Source: Lachnospiraceae bacterium
Lineage (GTDB): Bacteria > Bacillota > Clostridia > Lachnospirales > Lachnospiraceae
Direction of reading: 5' to 3'
Assembly (NCBI GenBank): GCA_004558185.1
Contig: SFDP01000014.1
Location: 1 to 64,000, forward strand
DNA length: 64,000 nt
Positions 52,287 through 60,517 of this stretch are shown one piece after another (position 1 is the stretch's first letter; each line of letters opens with the position of its first letter). The position numbers and the translations under genes were made by a program. The notes beneath the pieces were generated by a model that saw only the letters and a list, made by a program, of their open reading frames with translations, was not told the origin of the DNA and searched no databases.

Positions 52287-53288
52287 TTATCTTCCGATTC
52301 TCAGCTTGGGAAGCTCCAGTAAGGATACCAGGTAACGAATAACATCTACCGTCTTAGAGGGAGGGAGCTCTGACAGCTTTTGCCCTATAGCAGCCCGATG
52401 CTGCTCGGCCATAGAAACTGCATAGTCGAATCCCCCTGCTGAGAGAATAAGGCGATCCAGCTCTGTATAATCTGCTGGTGACAGTCTTCCCTGTTTTGCC
52501 AGCTTCACAAGCTCCTCAAGTCCGCCTCTACAGGCAGGATCCAAAAAAGTATGAAGAACAGGAAGGGTAAAAATTCCTTCCTGGAAATCCATTCTCGCCG
52601 GTTTTCCATCTTCTAAGTTATTGGCAGAAAAGTCCAGTAAATCATCTCTGATTTGAAATAAATAACCTAAATGTAAGCCTATGTCTCCCAGACACTGAAT
52701 CGTTTCCTCGTCGCATCCACTCTCTATTCCACCAATTTTGCACACATTCACAAACATCGACGCCGTCTTACCGTATATGTTATCATAATATTCCTTATCC
52801 GTAATATCTGTACGGTATCTACAGGCAGCCTGACCAATCTCACCTTGACACATATCTTTTATTGTTTTCGCAATTAAGAGACCAGATTGCTGCAGGTTGT
52901 CCTGCAGGAGTATGGTCAACACCTGTCCCAGAATCAAATCTCCTGCATACACAGCCATATCTTTACCAAAGCGGGCCTGTATGGTAGGATTTCCACGACG
53001 CAGTATTGAATCGTCTATAATATCGTCATGGATCAACGAAGCCATATGTACTAATTCCACCAGTGCTCCCAGACGATAAAGTCGTTTTTTACATTCCGGA
53101 TAATCGGGTCCAAGACGCCCCATTAAAAGCAACAGGCTGGGCCGATATCCCTTCCCACGCCCTGCCAGCACAGCCTGGATAATAGAACCGACCTCTCCTC
53201 TATTCCACTCCTTTGGAAGCAGTACCTCCATCTCCTGGGAAACCTGTTTCAACTCATCCGTTAAGCCCGGCAGCGCATTTGAAAACAT
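52287..53288 (-). CDS. Trans-polyprenyl diphosphate synthase
   Basis: Makes the long prenyl chain, probably for menaquinone. The 333 residues carry the first Asp-rich motif LIHDDIIDDSILRRG (DDIID, about 89-96), GKGYRPSLLLLMGRLG before it, and the second motif FQIRDDLLDFSANN (about 217-227). Residues ahead of the first motif are small-to-medium (HMASLIHDD), which is usual for longer-chain enzymes; exact chain length cannot be fixed. It lies 105 bp after fixX in the same direction. GGAGATAATTTT precedes the ATG. Confidence 0.9.
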   Translation of the reverse strand: MFSNALPGLTDELKQVSQEMEVLLPKEWNRGEVGSIIQAVLAGRGKGYRPSLLLLMGRLGPDYPECKKRLYRLGALVELVHMASLIHDDIIDDSILRRGNPTIQARFGKDMAVYAGDLILGQVLTILLQDNLQQSGLLIAKTIKDMCQGEIGQAACRYRTDITDKEYYDNIYGKTASMFVNVCKIGGIESGCDEETIQCLGDIGLHLGYLFQIRDDLLDFSANNLEDGKPARMDFQEGIFTLPVLHTFLDPACRGGLEELVKLAKQGRLSPADYTELDRLILSAGGFDYAVSMAEQHRAAIGQKLSELPPSKTVDVIRYLVSLLELPKLRIGR

Positions 53289-53342
53289 AAAATTATCTCC
53301 TGATGTTCATCGGTAAAATTCATCTAAAAAATTCATCAGTAT

Positions 53343-53366
53343 GGGGAGGGTAAAATGCCCTCCCTG
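53343..53366 (-). other. Intercistronic hairpin between fixX and the prenyl synthase
   Basis: GGGAGGG pairs with CCCTCCC over a 9-nt loop. No clear T run follows on the minus strand, so readthrough is likely. Confidence 0.5.
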
Positions 53367-53393
53367 CTATTTGTTTCCGCTATTCATACTGAT

Positions 53394-53675
53394 TTAACCA
53401 TGACGGAACTCAACTCCCATTCCACCCTGTGGGTGATTCCAGCTTTTTACAACCTTTCCTCCGCTTAATACTCTGCAGGTTCCGCATTCCAGACATCCCT
53501 CATGGTTAAAGCCAATCTTACCGTCATTGTAGCTGTAGAGCTTTGCAGGACAGGCCATCACAACACGCTCAATCTCTTTTACATCTGTAAAATCTTCATT
53601 AACAGTGATATGTGGGTAACTCTTATCCGCATGAAACCGGTTCAATCCTAACTTATCATCTATTGACATTGCCAT
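53394..53675 (-). CDS. fixX: FixX-type ferredoxin-like protein
   Basis: A 93-residue ferredoxin-like subunit that works with FixC, equivalent to the iron-sulfur domain of mitochondrial ETF:quinone oxidoreductase. It has four Cys for one [4Fe-4S] cluster: MACPAKLY and EGCLECGTCRVL. FNHEGCLECGTC and WNHPQGGMGVEFRHG are family signatures. The ATG at 53675 begins 1 nt after the fixC stop; an ATG at 53696 would overlap fixC. Single cluster, no second domain. Confidence 0.93.
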   Translation of the reverse strand: MAMSIDDKLGLNRFHADKSYPHITVNEDFTDVKEIERVVMACPAKLYSYNDGKIGFNHEGCLECGTCRVLSGGKVVKSWNHPQGGMGVEFRHG

Positions 53676-53676
53676 T

Positions 53677-54969
53677 TTACATCGCCCCCATTCCATTCAT
53701 TCCATCTTTTAACAGGTTCATCATTCCAACCTTCTTTACTGCCTTCATCGCCTTCTTCTTAAACTTCACAGGCTCCTGACCATACATAATAAAGAGTTCA
53801 GACATGATTTCATCAATCATGCCAGGATATTGTCCGTGAATACGATGATTCTCAATAAACTTCGGCATCTTACGGAAATGCTGCATATCCTTCATAACAA
53901 AACTATTATCCAATGCAGTCTTGTACTGTGATAAAGTAGCTGCACTATAGTCACCTTTTTGCTTTGCTGCAATAATGGTTTCTGCTGCAAGACGACCGGA
54001 TTCAATAACCAGATCCATACCTCGGATAGTAAATCCAAGATTCATTACTAATGCAGCCGCATCCCCGGCAACCAATACATTATCTCTGTACAGCGTGGGA
54101 ATCATATCATAACCACCCTCAGTAACTAAATGAGCCGCATATTCAATCGTTTCCCCACCTTTAATTAAAGGAGCAACAGTGGGATGTGACTTAAGTCTCT
54201 CCAACATATCACGAGGTGCTAAATCTATACGTCCAATCTCAGAAATAGTTGTTACAATACCTACGGACAGACTGTCTTTATTCGTATAGATAAAGCCTCC
54301 GCCCACATTACCGCCACATACATCACCGGCAAAGAGCCATGCCGTGCCTTCTTCACTTGAAGCTGCACCAAAACGGTCATTAATCTTCTCTTCACCTAAT
54401 CTGATGATCTCCTTAACACCTACAGCAACCTGAGAAGGTGCCAATTCCTTTTTCATTCCAAGCTGCTGTGCCAATAACGAGTTAACACCATCAGCAAGAA
54501 GCACTACATCTGCTTCCATCTCTTCGCCGCCGGCGACAACACCACATACCTTTCCGTCTCTCACAAGAACTTCGTCCACACGAATTCCGGTTACATACAT
54601 TGCACCCGCCTCTTCAGCCTTGCCTGCCAACCAGGGATCGAAATGGCCACGACAAATAGAATATGTAGCCTTTCCCTGCTCTCCCAATTTATCTGCTGCA
54701 TACTCAACGGTAGTAGCACTGTCGCCTGTCACAAATGAGATACGCTCTTTAGTAATTTTTCGTTCAATCGGCGCTTCTTTTGCAAAATCCGGAAAGATTT
54801 TTTCAATACTGTGGCTATACATTCTTCCACCGGTAACGTTTTTACAGCCTATGGTTTCACCACGCTCGATAACCAGTACCTCAAGACCGGCCTTTGCCAT
54901 AAGATAGGCCGCCGTATTTCCTGCAAGACCTGCACCTACGACGATGACGTCAAATTTTTCTTCACTCAT
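53677..54969 (-). CDS. fixC: ETF:quinone oxidoreductase-type flavoprotein FixC
   Basis: Takes electrons from reduced ETF and, with FixX, passes them to membrane quinone. The 430-residue protein has the FAD Rossmann start DVIVVGAGLAGNTAAYLMAKAG, ERGETIGCKNVTGGRMYSHSIE, GDAAALVMNLGFTIRGMDLVIESGRLAAETI and a C-terminal amphipathic stretch (KKAMKAVKKVGMMNLLKDG). The ATG at 54969 has GGAGG upstream; the GTG at 54978 is less likely. It follows ccsA by 55 bp. Confidence 0.94.
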   Translation of the reverse strand: MSEEKFDVIVVGAGLAGNTAAYLMAKAGLEVLVIERGETIGCKNVTGGRMYSHSIEKIFPDFAKEAPIERKITKERISFVTGDSATTVEYAADKLGEQGKATYSICRGHFDPWLAGKAEEAGAMYVTGIRVDEVLVRDGKVCGVVAGGEEMEADVVLLADGVNSLLAQQLGMKKELAPSQVAVGVKEIIRLGEEKINDRFGAASSEEGTAWLFAGDVCGGNVGGGFIYTNKDSLSVGIVTTISEIGRIDLAPRDMLERLKSHPTVAPLIKGGETIEYAAHLVTEGGYDMIPTLYRDNVLVAGDAAALVMNLGFTIRGMDLVIESGRLAAETIIAAKQKGDYSAATLSQYKTALDNSFVMKDMQHFRKMPKFIENHRIHGQYPGMIDEIMSELFIMYGQEPVKFKKKAMKAVKKVGMMNLLKDGMNGMGAM

Positions 54970-55024
54970 GGAATACACCCTCCATCAAACACTCTAAAGT
55001 TTATTAACATAATCTATTAAGTTT

Positions 55025-55849
55025 CTACACCCCATAGCTGTGCAGGCCGCCAAAGAAATAAGACACACCCAGCAGTGTGAAAATTACACAGGCGAAGCCA
55101 ATAACACACAAATAGCAGCCTTTACGGCCACGCCATTGTGGCTTGGGATGTAAATGTAAATATACTGCATAAATAATCCAGGTAATCAGCGCCCAGGTTT
55201 CCTTAGGATCCCAGCTCCACCATGCCCCCCATGCATCCTCTGCCCAAATCGATCCGGTAACGATCAGAAGGGTAAGGAATACAAAACCTGTCACAACTGA
55301 ATTATACATCATCTTTTCGAGAAATTCACCCCGTTTTACTTTTTCCTCGGGCAAACCTCCTTCAGGCATTTTTGCAGGAATCGTTAACAGGTAGCTGATT
55401 CCCAGTCCAAAGGCTACGGCAAATGCGGTATACGAAATAATTGCCGTAAACACATGGGCCACTCTCCAGTTACTCTGCAAAGCAGGCATCAAAGGGGTTG
55501 CGCTGTCCGACAGTCCAAAGCTGATTCCTAACAAAATACTTGTCACAATTAAAGCAAAGGCTGCTACCCCATATAGCTTGACCTTGATTTGCCAGAACAG
55601 AGTAAACACCAGCATCACCAGACTGAAAAACAGAATAAACTCGTATACACTGTTGACCGGCAGGCTTCCGGTTTCCTGCATTCTCATGATTAAGGCAATC
55701 AACATTATCACAGCAGCAGCAGCATTAAGAGCCAGACCTGCCTTAGGCAGCCACTTCACCTTCAGCCAGACATACAGGGCTATACAGGCAGCCGCCATAA
55801 TCGTAAGTAGGAACACCAGATAATCCAGGTTGTCCTTTAATGTTAACAT
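55025..55849 (-). CDS. ccsA: Cytochrome c biogenesis protein CcsA/ResC (heme handling)
   Basis: A System II cytochrome c maturation protein. The 274 residues span about eight membrane helices and contain the tryptophan-rich heme-binding WWD motif EDAWGAWWSWDPKETWALITW (positions about 212-232). Flanking conserved His are in WRVAHVFTAIISYTAF and YAVYLHLHPKPQW. With ResB it moves heme and attaches it to apocytochromes outside the membrane. It is separated from resB by 15 bp. Confidence 0.93.
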   Translation of the reverse strand: MLTLKDNLDYLVFLLTIMAAACIALYVWLKVKWLPKAGLALNAAAAVIMLIALIMRMQETGSLPVNSVYEFILFFSLVMLVFTLFWQIKVKLYGVAAFALIVTSILLGISFGLSDSATPLMPALQSNWRVAHVFTAIISYTAFAVAFGLGISYLLTIPAKMPEGGLPEEKVKRGEFLEKMMYNSVVTGFVFLTLLIVTGSIWAEDAWGAWWSWDPKETWALITWIIYAVYLHLHPKPQWRGRKGCYLCVIGFACVIFTLLGVSYFFGGLHSYGV

Positions 55850-55864
55850 ATGTATTCTCCTTTT

Positions 55865-56896
55865 CTATTCCCCTTTTTTAACAAAGACATATCTCATTAG
55901 CAGACCTGCGCATACCAGAAAGAATCCTGCAAATATGATCGGAATTCCCGGATCATGTTTGATCTGCAGCCCTGTGTAATAACAATAGCTGTCAAAGGTA
56001 ATACCCAACGTTTCAAAAATAGTATCCGATTCTCCTAAAGCCAATACATCGGAAGCTACCGGTATTCCTCCCTTTGTAACAACCCATAAAAGATGGGGAT
56101 TATTGTCCTTGTTGCTTAATAACTGTGCCGTACCGTCAACTTCGGCATAATCAGGATAAAAAGCGATACCCAGAGAAACGGTATCCTCACCTTCTCCAAA
56201 AAGAGTAATCCACTCATCGTCCTTGATCTGTACCTGACGGCTGGCCTGCTTTGTGCTCAGCGTAATCGTCGTCTCCCAACCGTAGGCTTGCTGCAGAATG
56301 CTTACTCCGTCAAATTTAGCCGGCGAATTCACTTCTACCTCGAGTGGAAGAGCCGTTTCCTCTTCCCTTTGAACCATTATCTTACTTCTGTATTGCCGGG
56401 GTGTAATCTCATCCTCATAATACTCTACTGTAAAATCCTCCACCTGCAATTGGAAAATACCGGAAGTTCCGGAAACCTTGGCTGATTTTCCCACAGGAAT
56501 TTCATAATAGATCTGGCGACCCAGGCTTAAACTAAAGGCTGCTCCCACAAGAATTAAACATAATCCTACATGAAGCAGAGGAGAGCCCCAGGCATCTATC
56601 CTGAGTTTCTTTTTGGACATCGCTATGGCCCAACGAAAACGCTTCCATGTACACAGACTCAGGTTAATGGCAAAAAAAATGCCGAATAAATACATCCAGA
56701 AGGAACTTAATACATGATTAAATCCCAGCAGCGTAATCACACCTGCTCCCAACCGCCCATATTGCTGAATATATACACTTTCAGTCTGGTTCTGTGGAAT
56801 CAGCGTACACAGAATACATAATACTGCAATAGCAACAAGCAAAAAGATTGCCAGGCGGATAGAGGTCAGGAACTGATAAATCTTATTGTTTTTCAT
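55865..56896 (-). CDS. resB: Cytochrome c biogenesis protein ResB
   Basis: The partner of CcsA in System II. The 343-residue protein has N-terminal membrane segments (about 12-35, 62-82, 98-118), a large extracytoplasmic domain rich in beta strands (125-310) and a last helix (about 315-335). SIRLAIFLLVAIAVLCILCTLIPQNQ and LSLCTWKRFRWAI are family patterns. It follows the peroxidase gene and would mature its three hemes. Confidence 0.9.
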   Translation of the reverse strand: MKNNKIYQFLTSIRLAIFLLVAIAVLCILCTLIPQNQTESVYIQQYGRLGAGVITLLGFNHVLSSFWMYLFGIFFAINLSLCTWKRFRWAIAMSKKKLRIDAWGSPLLHVGLCLILVGAAFSLSLGRQIYYEIPVGKSAKVSGTSGIFQLQVEDFTVEYYEDEITPRQYRSKIMVQREEETALPLEVEVNSPAKFDGVSILQQAYGWETTITLSTKQASRQVQIKDDEWITLFGEGEDTVSLGIAFYPDYAEVDGTAQLLSNKDNNPHLLWVVTKGGIPVASDVLALGESDTIFETLGITFDSYCYYTGLQIKHDPGIPIIFAGFFLVCAGLLMRYVFVKKGE

Positions 56897-56912
56897 TCAT
56901 TCTGCTCCAATT

Positions 56913-56940
56913 TCCCGCCCGATGAAATCATCGGGCGGGA
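56913..56940 (-). other. Intercistronic hairpin between the peroxidase gene and resB
   Basis: TCCCGCCCGATGA pairs with TCATCGGGCGGGA (13 bp perfect, 2-nt apparent loop). There is no T run, so it may shield the upstream mRNA while allowing readthrough. Confidence 0.65.
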
Positions 56941-56975
56941 CTTTAGATTCTACTTATTAAGTTATTAATTCTGCC

Positions 56976-58424
56976 TTACTGTCCTAATTTATTACTGGGC
57001 ACATTCTTATAATCCATGTACTCGTTCTCACCTGTGGTGGTCTTCAGGAAGGCAACGATCTTGTTGACGGTATCATCACTTGGATTGGGATTAGCAGTAT
57101 TGAAACGGAACATGGTTCTGACTGCGGATTCCAATGTCATATGAGTTCCATCGTGCATCCAGGGCCCGGTAAGCTCTACGTTACGCAGATTAGGTACCTT
57201 AAACTTGTACATATCCGCTTCGTTTCCGGTGAAGCCATAAAGTCCCTGATCATCTCCACTGATTTCTGTGCCGCGCTCTTCATAATAAACAGCGGCATCC
57301 ACTACTGTTCCCAGCTTCTCGAAGCTCTGTCCACCCATACTTGCACCAACATGGCAGGTTGCACAGTAGTTCTTCTTAAACAATTCATAACCTTCGATCT
57401 CTTCAGCAGTCAGTGCACCTTCATCACCTAACAGATACTGGTCAAGACGGCTGTTAGGAGTGGTCAGCAGGCGTTCAAATTCCTGAATAGCTCCGGTAAT
57501 GGTTTCCTGATTGATTCCTTCATTTCCATAAACCTTTTCAAAAGCGGCTACCATTTCCGCATCTGCTTCCAACAGAGCTGCGATATCATCAAAGCTTTCA
57601 TGACCCATCTCAACAGGATTCAACGGAGGTCCTCCTGCCTGGTCTGCTAATGTAGCTGCACGGCCATTCCAGAACTGCTGAATATTAAACACTGCATTGT
57701 AAACAGTAGGTGCATTGATTCCGCCTACCTGGCTTGCAATACCCTTTGAAAACTGTGAACCATCCTGACCTGCATTATTCAAAGGATGACAGGTTGCACA
57801 GGAAACGGTTAAGTCAGCAGATAATCTGGTGTCATGATAGAGAGCAAGACCCAGCTCTGCCTTAGCTGCATCGATATCATAGCTGGAAGCGTCAGGAACA
57901 ACCTGAACAGGCTCACTGACAGCTTTCGCAAGAGTTGCCTCATCCATCTCATATCCGATTTCTTCAGCGATTCCCTTAACATATTCTGTTCTCTTACCGG
58001 TTACCCAGTCCAGAATAATCTGCTGCTCCTTAGCATTCAGGCTGGATCCCCAATGAACTGCGGAATACTGAATAACAGGCATATCATTGTTCAACGTGGT
58101 CTGTTCCAGCTTGGCAACGTCTGCCAAAGTGATCTCCCCGCCATTCTTGACCTGTTCTACCACATACTCAAGGTCTACAGAACGATAACCATTGGTCATA
58201 TCCTTCTCAAACAGACCTGATACCAGGGGCATCTTCTGATACCAGAAGGGCTTGGGTTCTGCTGCATGACACTGCAAACAACCATTGTTTTCAATAACCT
58301 GTACAAACTGGTCATCCAAATTGTCAGCGGTAATTGCCCTGCCACTCAGCATGATGGCCGCATACACGATGATTGCTGCTACAAGCACCACCGGTATAGC
58401 GATAAGTACTTTTTTCTTTTTCAT
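56976..58424 (-). CDS. Membrane-anchored triheme cytochrome c peroxidase (YhjA/Ccp-like)
   Basis: Reduces hydrogen peroxide to water outside the cell membrane. The 482 residues have one N-terminal helix (about 5-27) followed by three CXXCH sites: CLQCH (49-53) in an extra N-terminal domain, CATCH (209-213) and CATCH (354-358) in the diheme peroxidase body. Known features of the body: GGINAPTVYNAVFN, NPVEMG (catalytic Glu) and PNLRNVELTGPWMHDGTHMTLE (axial Met). Triheme members such as E. coli Ccp take electrons from the quinone pool. A Gram-positive anaerobe is an unusual host. GGAGGTAG precedes the ATG. Confidence 0.92.
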   Translation of the reverse strand: MKKKKVLIAIPVVLVAAIIVYAAIMLSGRAITADNLDDQFVQVIENNGCLQCHAAEPKPFWYQKMPLVSGLFEKDMTNGYRSVDLEYVVEQVKNGGEITLADVAKLEQTTLNNDMPVIQYSAVHWGSSLNAKEQQIILDWVTGKRTEYVKGIAEEIGYEMDEATLAKAVSEPVQVVPDASSYDIDAAKAELGLALYHDTRLSADLTVSCATCHPLNNAGQDGSQFSKGIASQVGGINAPTVYNAVFNIQQFWNGRAATLADQAGGPPLNPVEMGHESFDDIAALLEADAEMVAAFEKVYGNEGINQETITGAIQEFERLLTTPNSRLDQYLLGDEGALTAEEIEGYELFKKNYCATCHVGASMGGQSFEKLGTVVDAAVYYEERGTEISGDDQGLYGFTGNEADMYKFKVPNLRNVELTGPWMHDGTHMTLESAVRTMFRFNTANPNPSDDTVNKIVAFLKTTTGENEYMDYKNVPSNKLGQ

Positions 58425-58583
58425 ACTCTACCTCCAATTTTTGTGACTTTATCTGATTTGTTAACCCTCTCTCGTTGTTATCGACTCCCCCTTTCATACT
58501 GTGCATTTTTATATTCTGACCACGAATAGCATATGTGGCAGAATTCACTATATTAACAGAATATGTAGATATTTCTTATAAAA

Positions 58584-58607
58584 TGCTAATCATTACTATT
58601 ATTAGTA
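58584..58607. promoter_or_regulatory. Candidate Fur/PerR-type box upstream of the peroxidase gene
   Basis: TGCTAATCATTACTA (58584-58598) matches the 7-1-7 Fur/PerR pattern at 10-11 of 14 positions with a perfect TAAT-n-ATTA core. It overlaps a second palindrome TACTAttatTAGTA (58594-58607). The region 58425-58795 is AT rich with no gene. Confidence 0.4.
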
Positions 58608-58724
58608 TTGTTTTATTACTATATCAGATTATTACATATATTGTCAATTTCTTTTACCACATCTTAGCTATTTTCCCCAGTTTTTGTCGAAAATGACAAG
58701 AAGCCTTCCCCTGATGATTTATCA

Positions 58725-58780
58725 AATAAAAATTCCCCTATGTACCATCTGCTTTAGCGCTTCTTGGAACATAGGGGAGC
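58725..58780 (-). terminator. Terminator of trxA
   Basis: GCTCCCCTATGT pairs with ACATAGGGGA and is followed by ATTTTTATTT on the minus strand. It separates trxA from the peroxidase operon. Confidence 0.85.
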
Positions 58781-58795
58781 CTGTGCTATTTTCGG

Positions 58796-59107
58796 CTATT
58801 TATTGCAAAGCTCAATTATTTTGTTCTTAGGAATAGCACCGAGAGAACGTTCAACCTCTTTTCCTGCCTTCATTAACACAAGAGTCGGAATACTCATTAC
58901 CTGAAAACGGGAAGCCAGCTTTGGCTCCTGATCCACGTTGATCTTTCCCACCTTAATGTCCGTCAATTCTTCAGCCACCTGATCCACTATTGGAGACAGC
59001 ATCCTGCAGGGACCACACCACTCTGCCCAGAAATCCAGAAGCACCGGTTTTGAGCTGTTTAATACTTCTTCATCAAAATTGTCCTGAGTTATCGTTAATA
59101 CTGACAT
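58796..59107 (-). CDS. trxA: Thioredoxin
   Basis: A 103-residue cytosolic dithiol carrier with the active site FWAEWCGPCRML (about 26-37) and the cis-Pro loop SIPTLVLMKAG. GGAGGAAG precedes the ATG at 59107; the open frame extends to 59164 without a start signal. It sits directly upstream of the peroxidase operon but has its own terminator. Supply of reductant for cytochrome c maturation is possible; no CcdA is in the window. Confidence 0.95.
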   Translation of the reverse strand: MSVLTITQDNFDEEVLNSSKPVLLDFWAEWCGPCRMLSPIVDQVAEELTDIKVGKINVDQEPKLASRFQVMSIPTLVLMKAGKEVERSLGAIPKNKIIELCNK

Positions 59108-59149
59108 TTTTCTTCCTCCTCTTCTCTCTTCAGTTTTTCCGAAAATTAA

Positions 59150-59310
59150 TGATGTTAGGGTCAAAAGCCCCTAACTATGATACCTACGGATTGTTACGTA
59201 CTTCGTACTCCCACAATCCTGCAAAATATTCGCATATCGTGGTGCCTCAAGGACATTCACCCACATTTGAGCAAGCTCATGTGGGTTCAGCCCTTTTGAC
59301 CCTGGTATTA
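59150..59310 (-). repeat. Dispersed palindromic repeat family A, copy A4
   Basis: The longest copy (161 bp), with all modules: both inverted ends, the ACCCACAT/ATGTGGGT hairpin and the GGATTGT/ACAATCC hairpin. It reads in the direction of trxA and lies in its probable leader. A possible -10 (TATAAT, 59321-59326) lies just upstream. Confidence 0.88.
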
Positions 59311-59402
59311 AATTAATTAAATTATAGCAAAAATAATTTTTTATTCTGTGACCAAGTTACCAAATGCCCCTTTTTCTCTTTCGATAAAGCCCCTCTTTTT
59401 TA

Positions 59403-59432
59403 TTGACAAAATACTCTTCTTTTTATTAGAAT
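59403..59432 (+). promoter_or_regulatory. Sigma-A promoter of the DUF975 gene
   Basis: TTGACA (59403-59408), an 18-bp spacer and TAGAAT (59427-59432). Confidence 0.7.
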
Positions 59433-59460
59433 AAAAAAAACGTTTAGGAGGAAAAATATC

Positions 59461-60516
59461 ATGCTGACACGACAGGAATTAAAAGCACAGGCCAGAAAGC
59501 AGATACAGGGAAATATCGGCATCTCCTTCTTATGTTTTGCCGTTTATTTTGCCCTCATTCTTTCTATCTCCATGGTTACCGCTCTGATTCCCATATTTTC
59601 TATTCTGATTGGTATGTTTTTGATGCCCCCGCTGGCACTGGGACTGATCAGGGTTTATGTGGAAATATCCTATGGCAATAGGCCGGAGATTTCCCTTCTG
59701 TTTTCCGGCTTCCAGCAATATACACAGACTTTTCTTGTTTCTCTGCTGTTGTCCGCAGTCAGTTTGCCCTTCTCTCTTCTATCTTCTATTCCTGCAGCAG
59801 TAATCTTTGGCATTTATCTGGTCAACGTTTCTGCAGCGCTGAATGCACTGCCTCTGTATATTGTCTGGCTGATTTTTTTGAGTATTATCTTCTACTGCAT
59901 TGTTTTGGGATTCTCCATGGTCTACTATATTATGGTCGAACAGCCTGAGTTATCTGCCGTTGATGTAATGAAAGCAAGCTGGTATATGATGAAAGGAAAC
60001 AGATGGGACTATTTTGTTTTTACTCTTTCCTTTTTACCCTGGATCCTTTTATGTATAGTGACCCTGGGATTTGCCTACATTTATGTCGCCCCTTATCTCA
60101 ATGTTGCTTCTGTAAATTATTATCATAATATTAAACATAACCAGTTGGTGTACCCGGTATCGGTCACTCCAACGGAGGCCTCTTACGTTGACACTATGCA
60201 GGAGTCTGCCAAAGCAGCCGGGACTTCCGAAGAGCTTACGGTGATTAAAGACATCAGGAGCACGACTTCTCCTGTATCGGAGGCTGCCGAAGAGAAAGAG
60301 ACAGGGATTGTTGTCCAGAATACTATAACTGCAGAAGAGTCTGAAACTATTCCCCGGGATACCGCGACTGCCGGAGAATCTGAGACTGTTGTCCAGGATA
60401 TTACGGCTGTCAAAGGCTCTGAGACTGTTGTCCAGGATACTGGCGCTTCCGAAGAAGCATCCCCGGTTATCGTGGAAGAGGAAGAAGAATGGAGCTGGGA
60501 TAATCTTTTTAAATAA
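59461..60516 (+). CDS. DUF975 membrane protein with a repetitive acidic tail
   Basis: A 351-residue membrane protein. The DUF975 part (about 1-235) opens with LTRQELKAQARKQIQGN and has five to six membrane segments, with the family's FSMVYYIMVEQPELSAVDVMKASWYMMKGNRWDYF. The tail from about 236 is acidic and contains four 13-residue repeats of the form VQDTxAxxxSETV (DNA 60313-60468), ending EEEEWSWDNLFK. The function of DUF975 proteins is unknown. GGAGG precedes the ATG. Confidence 0.88.
   Translation: MLTRQELKAQARKQIQGNIGISFLCFAVYFALILSISMVTALIPIFSILIGMFLMPPLALGLIRVYVEISYGNRPEISLLFSGFQQYTQTFLVSLLLSAVSLPFSLLSSIPAAVIFGIYLVNVSAALNALPLYIVWLIFLSIIFYCIVLGFSMVYYIMVEQPELSAVDVMKASWYMMKGNRWDYFVFTLSFLPWILLCIVTLGFAYIYVAPYLNVASVNYYHNIKHNQLVYPVSVTPTEASYVDTMQESAKAAGTSEELTVIKDIRSTTSPVSEAAEEKETGIVVQNTITAEESETIPRDTATAGESETVVQDITAVKGSETVVQDTGASEEASPVIVEEEEEWSWDNLFK
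60313..60468 (+). repeat. Four tandem 39-bp coding repeats
   Basis: Units start at 60313, 60352, 60391 and 60430. Units three and four both begin GTCCAGGATA. They encode the repetitive tail of the DUF975 protein. Confidence 0.8.
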
Positions 60517-60517
60517 T

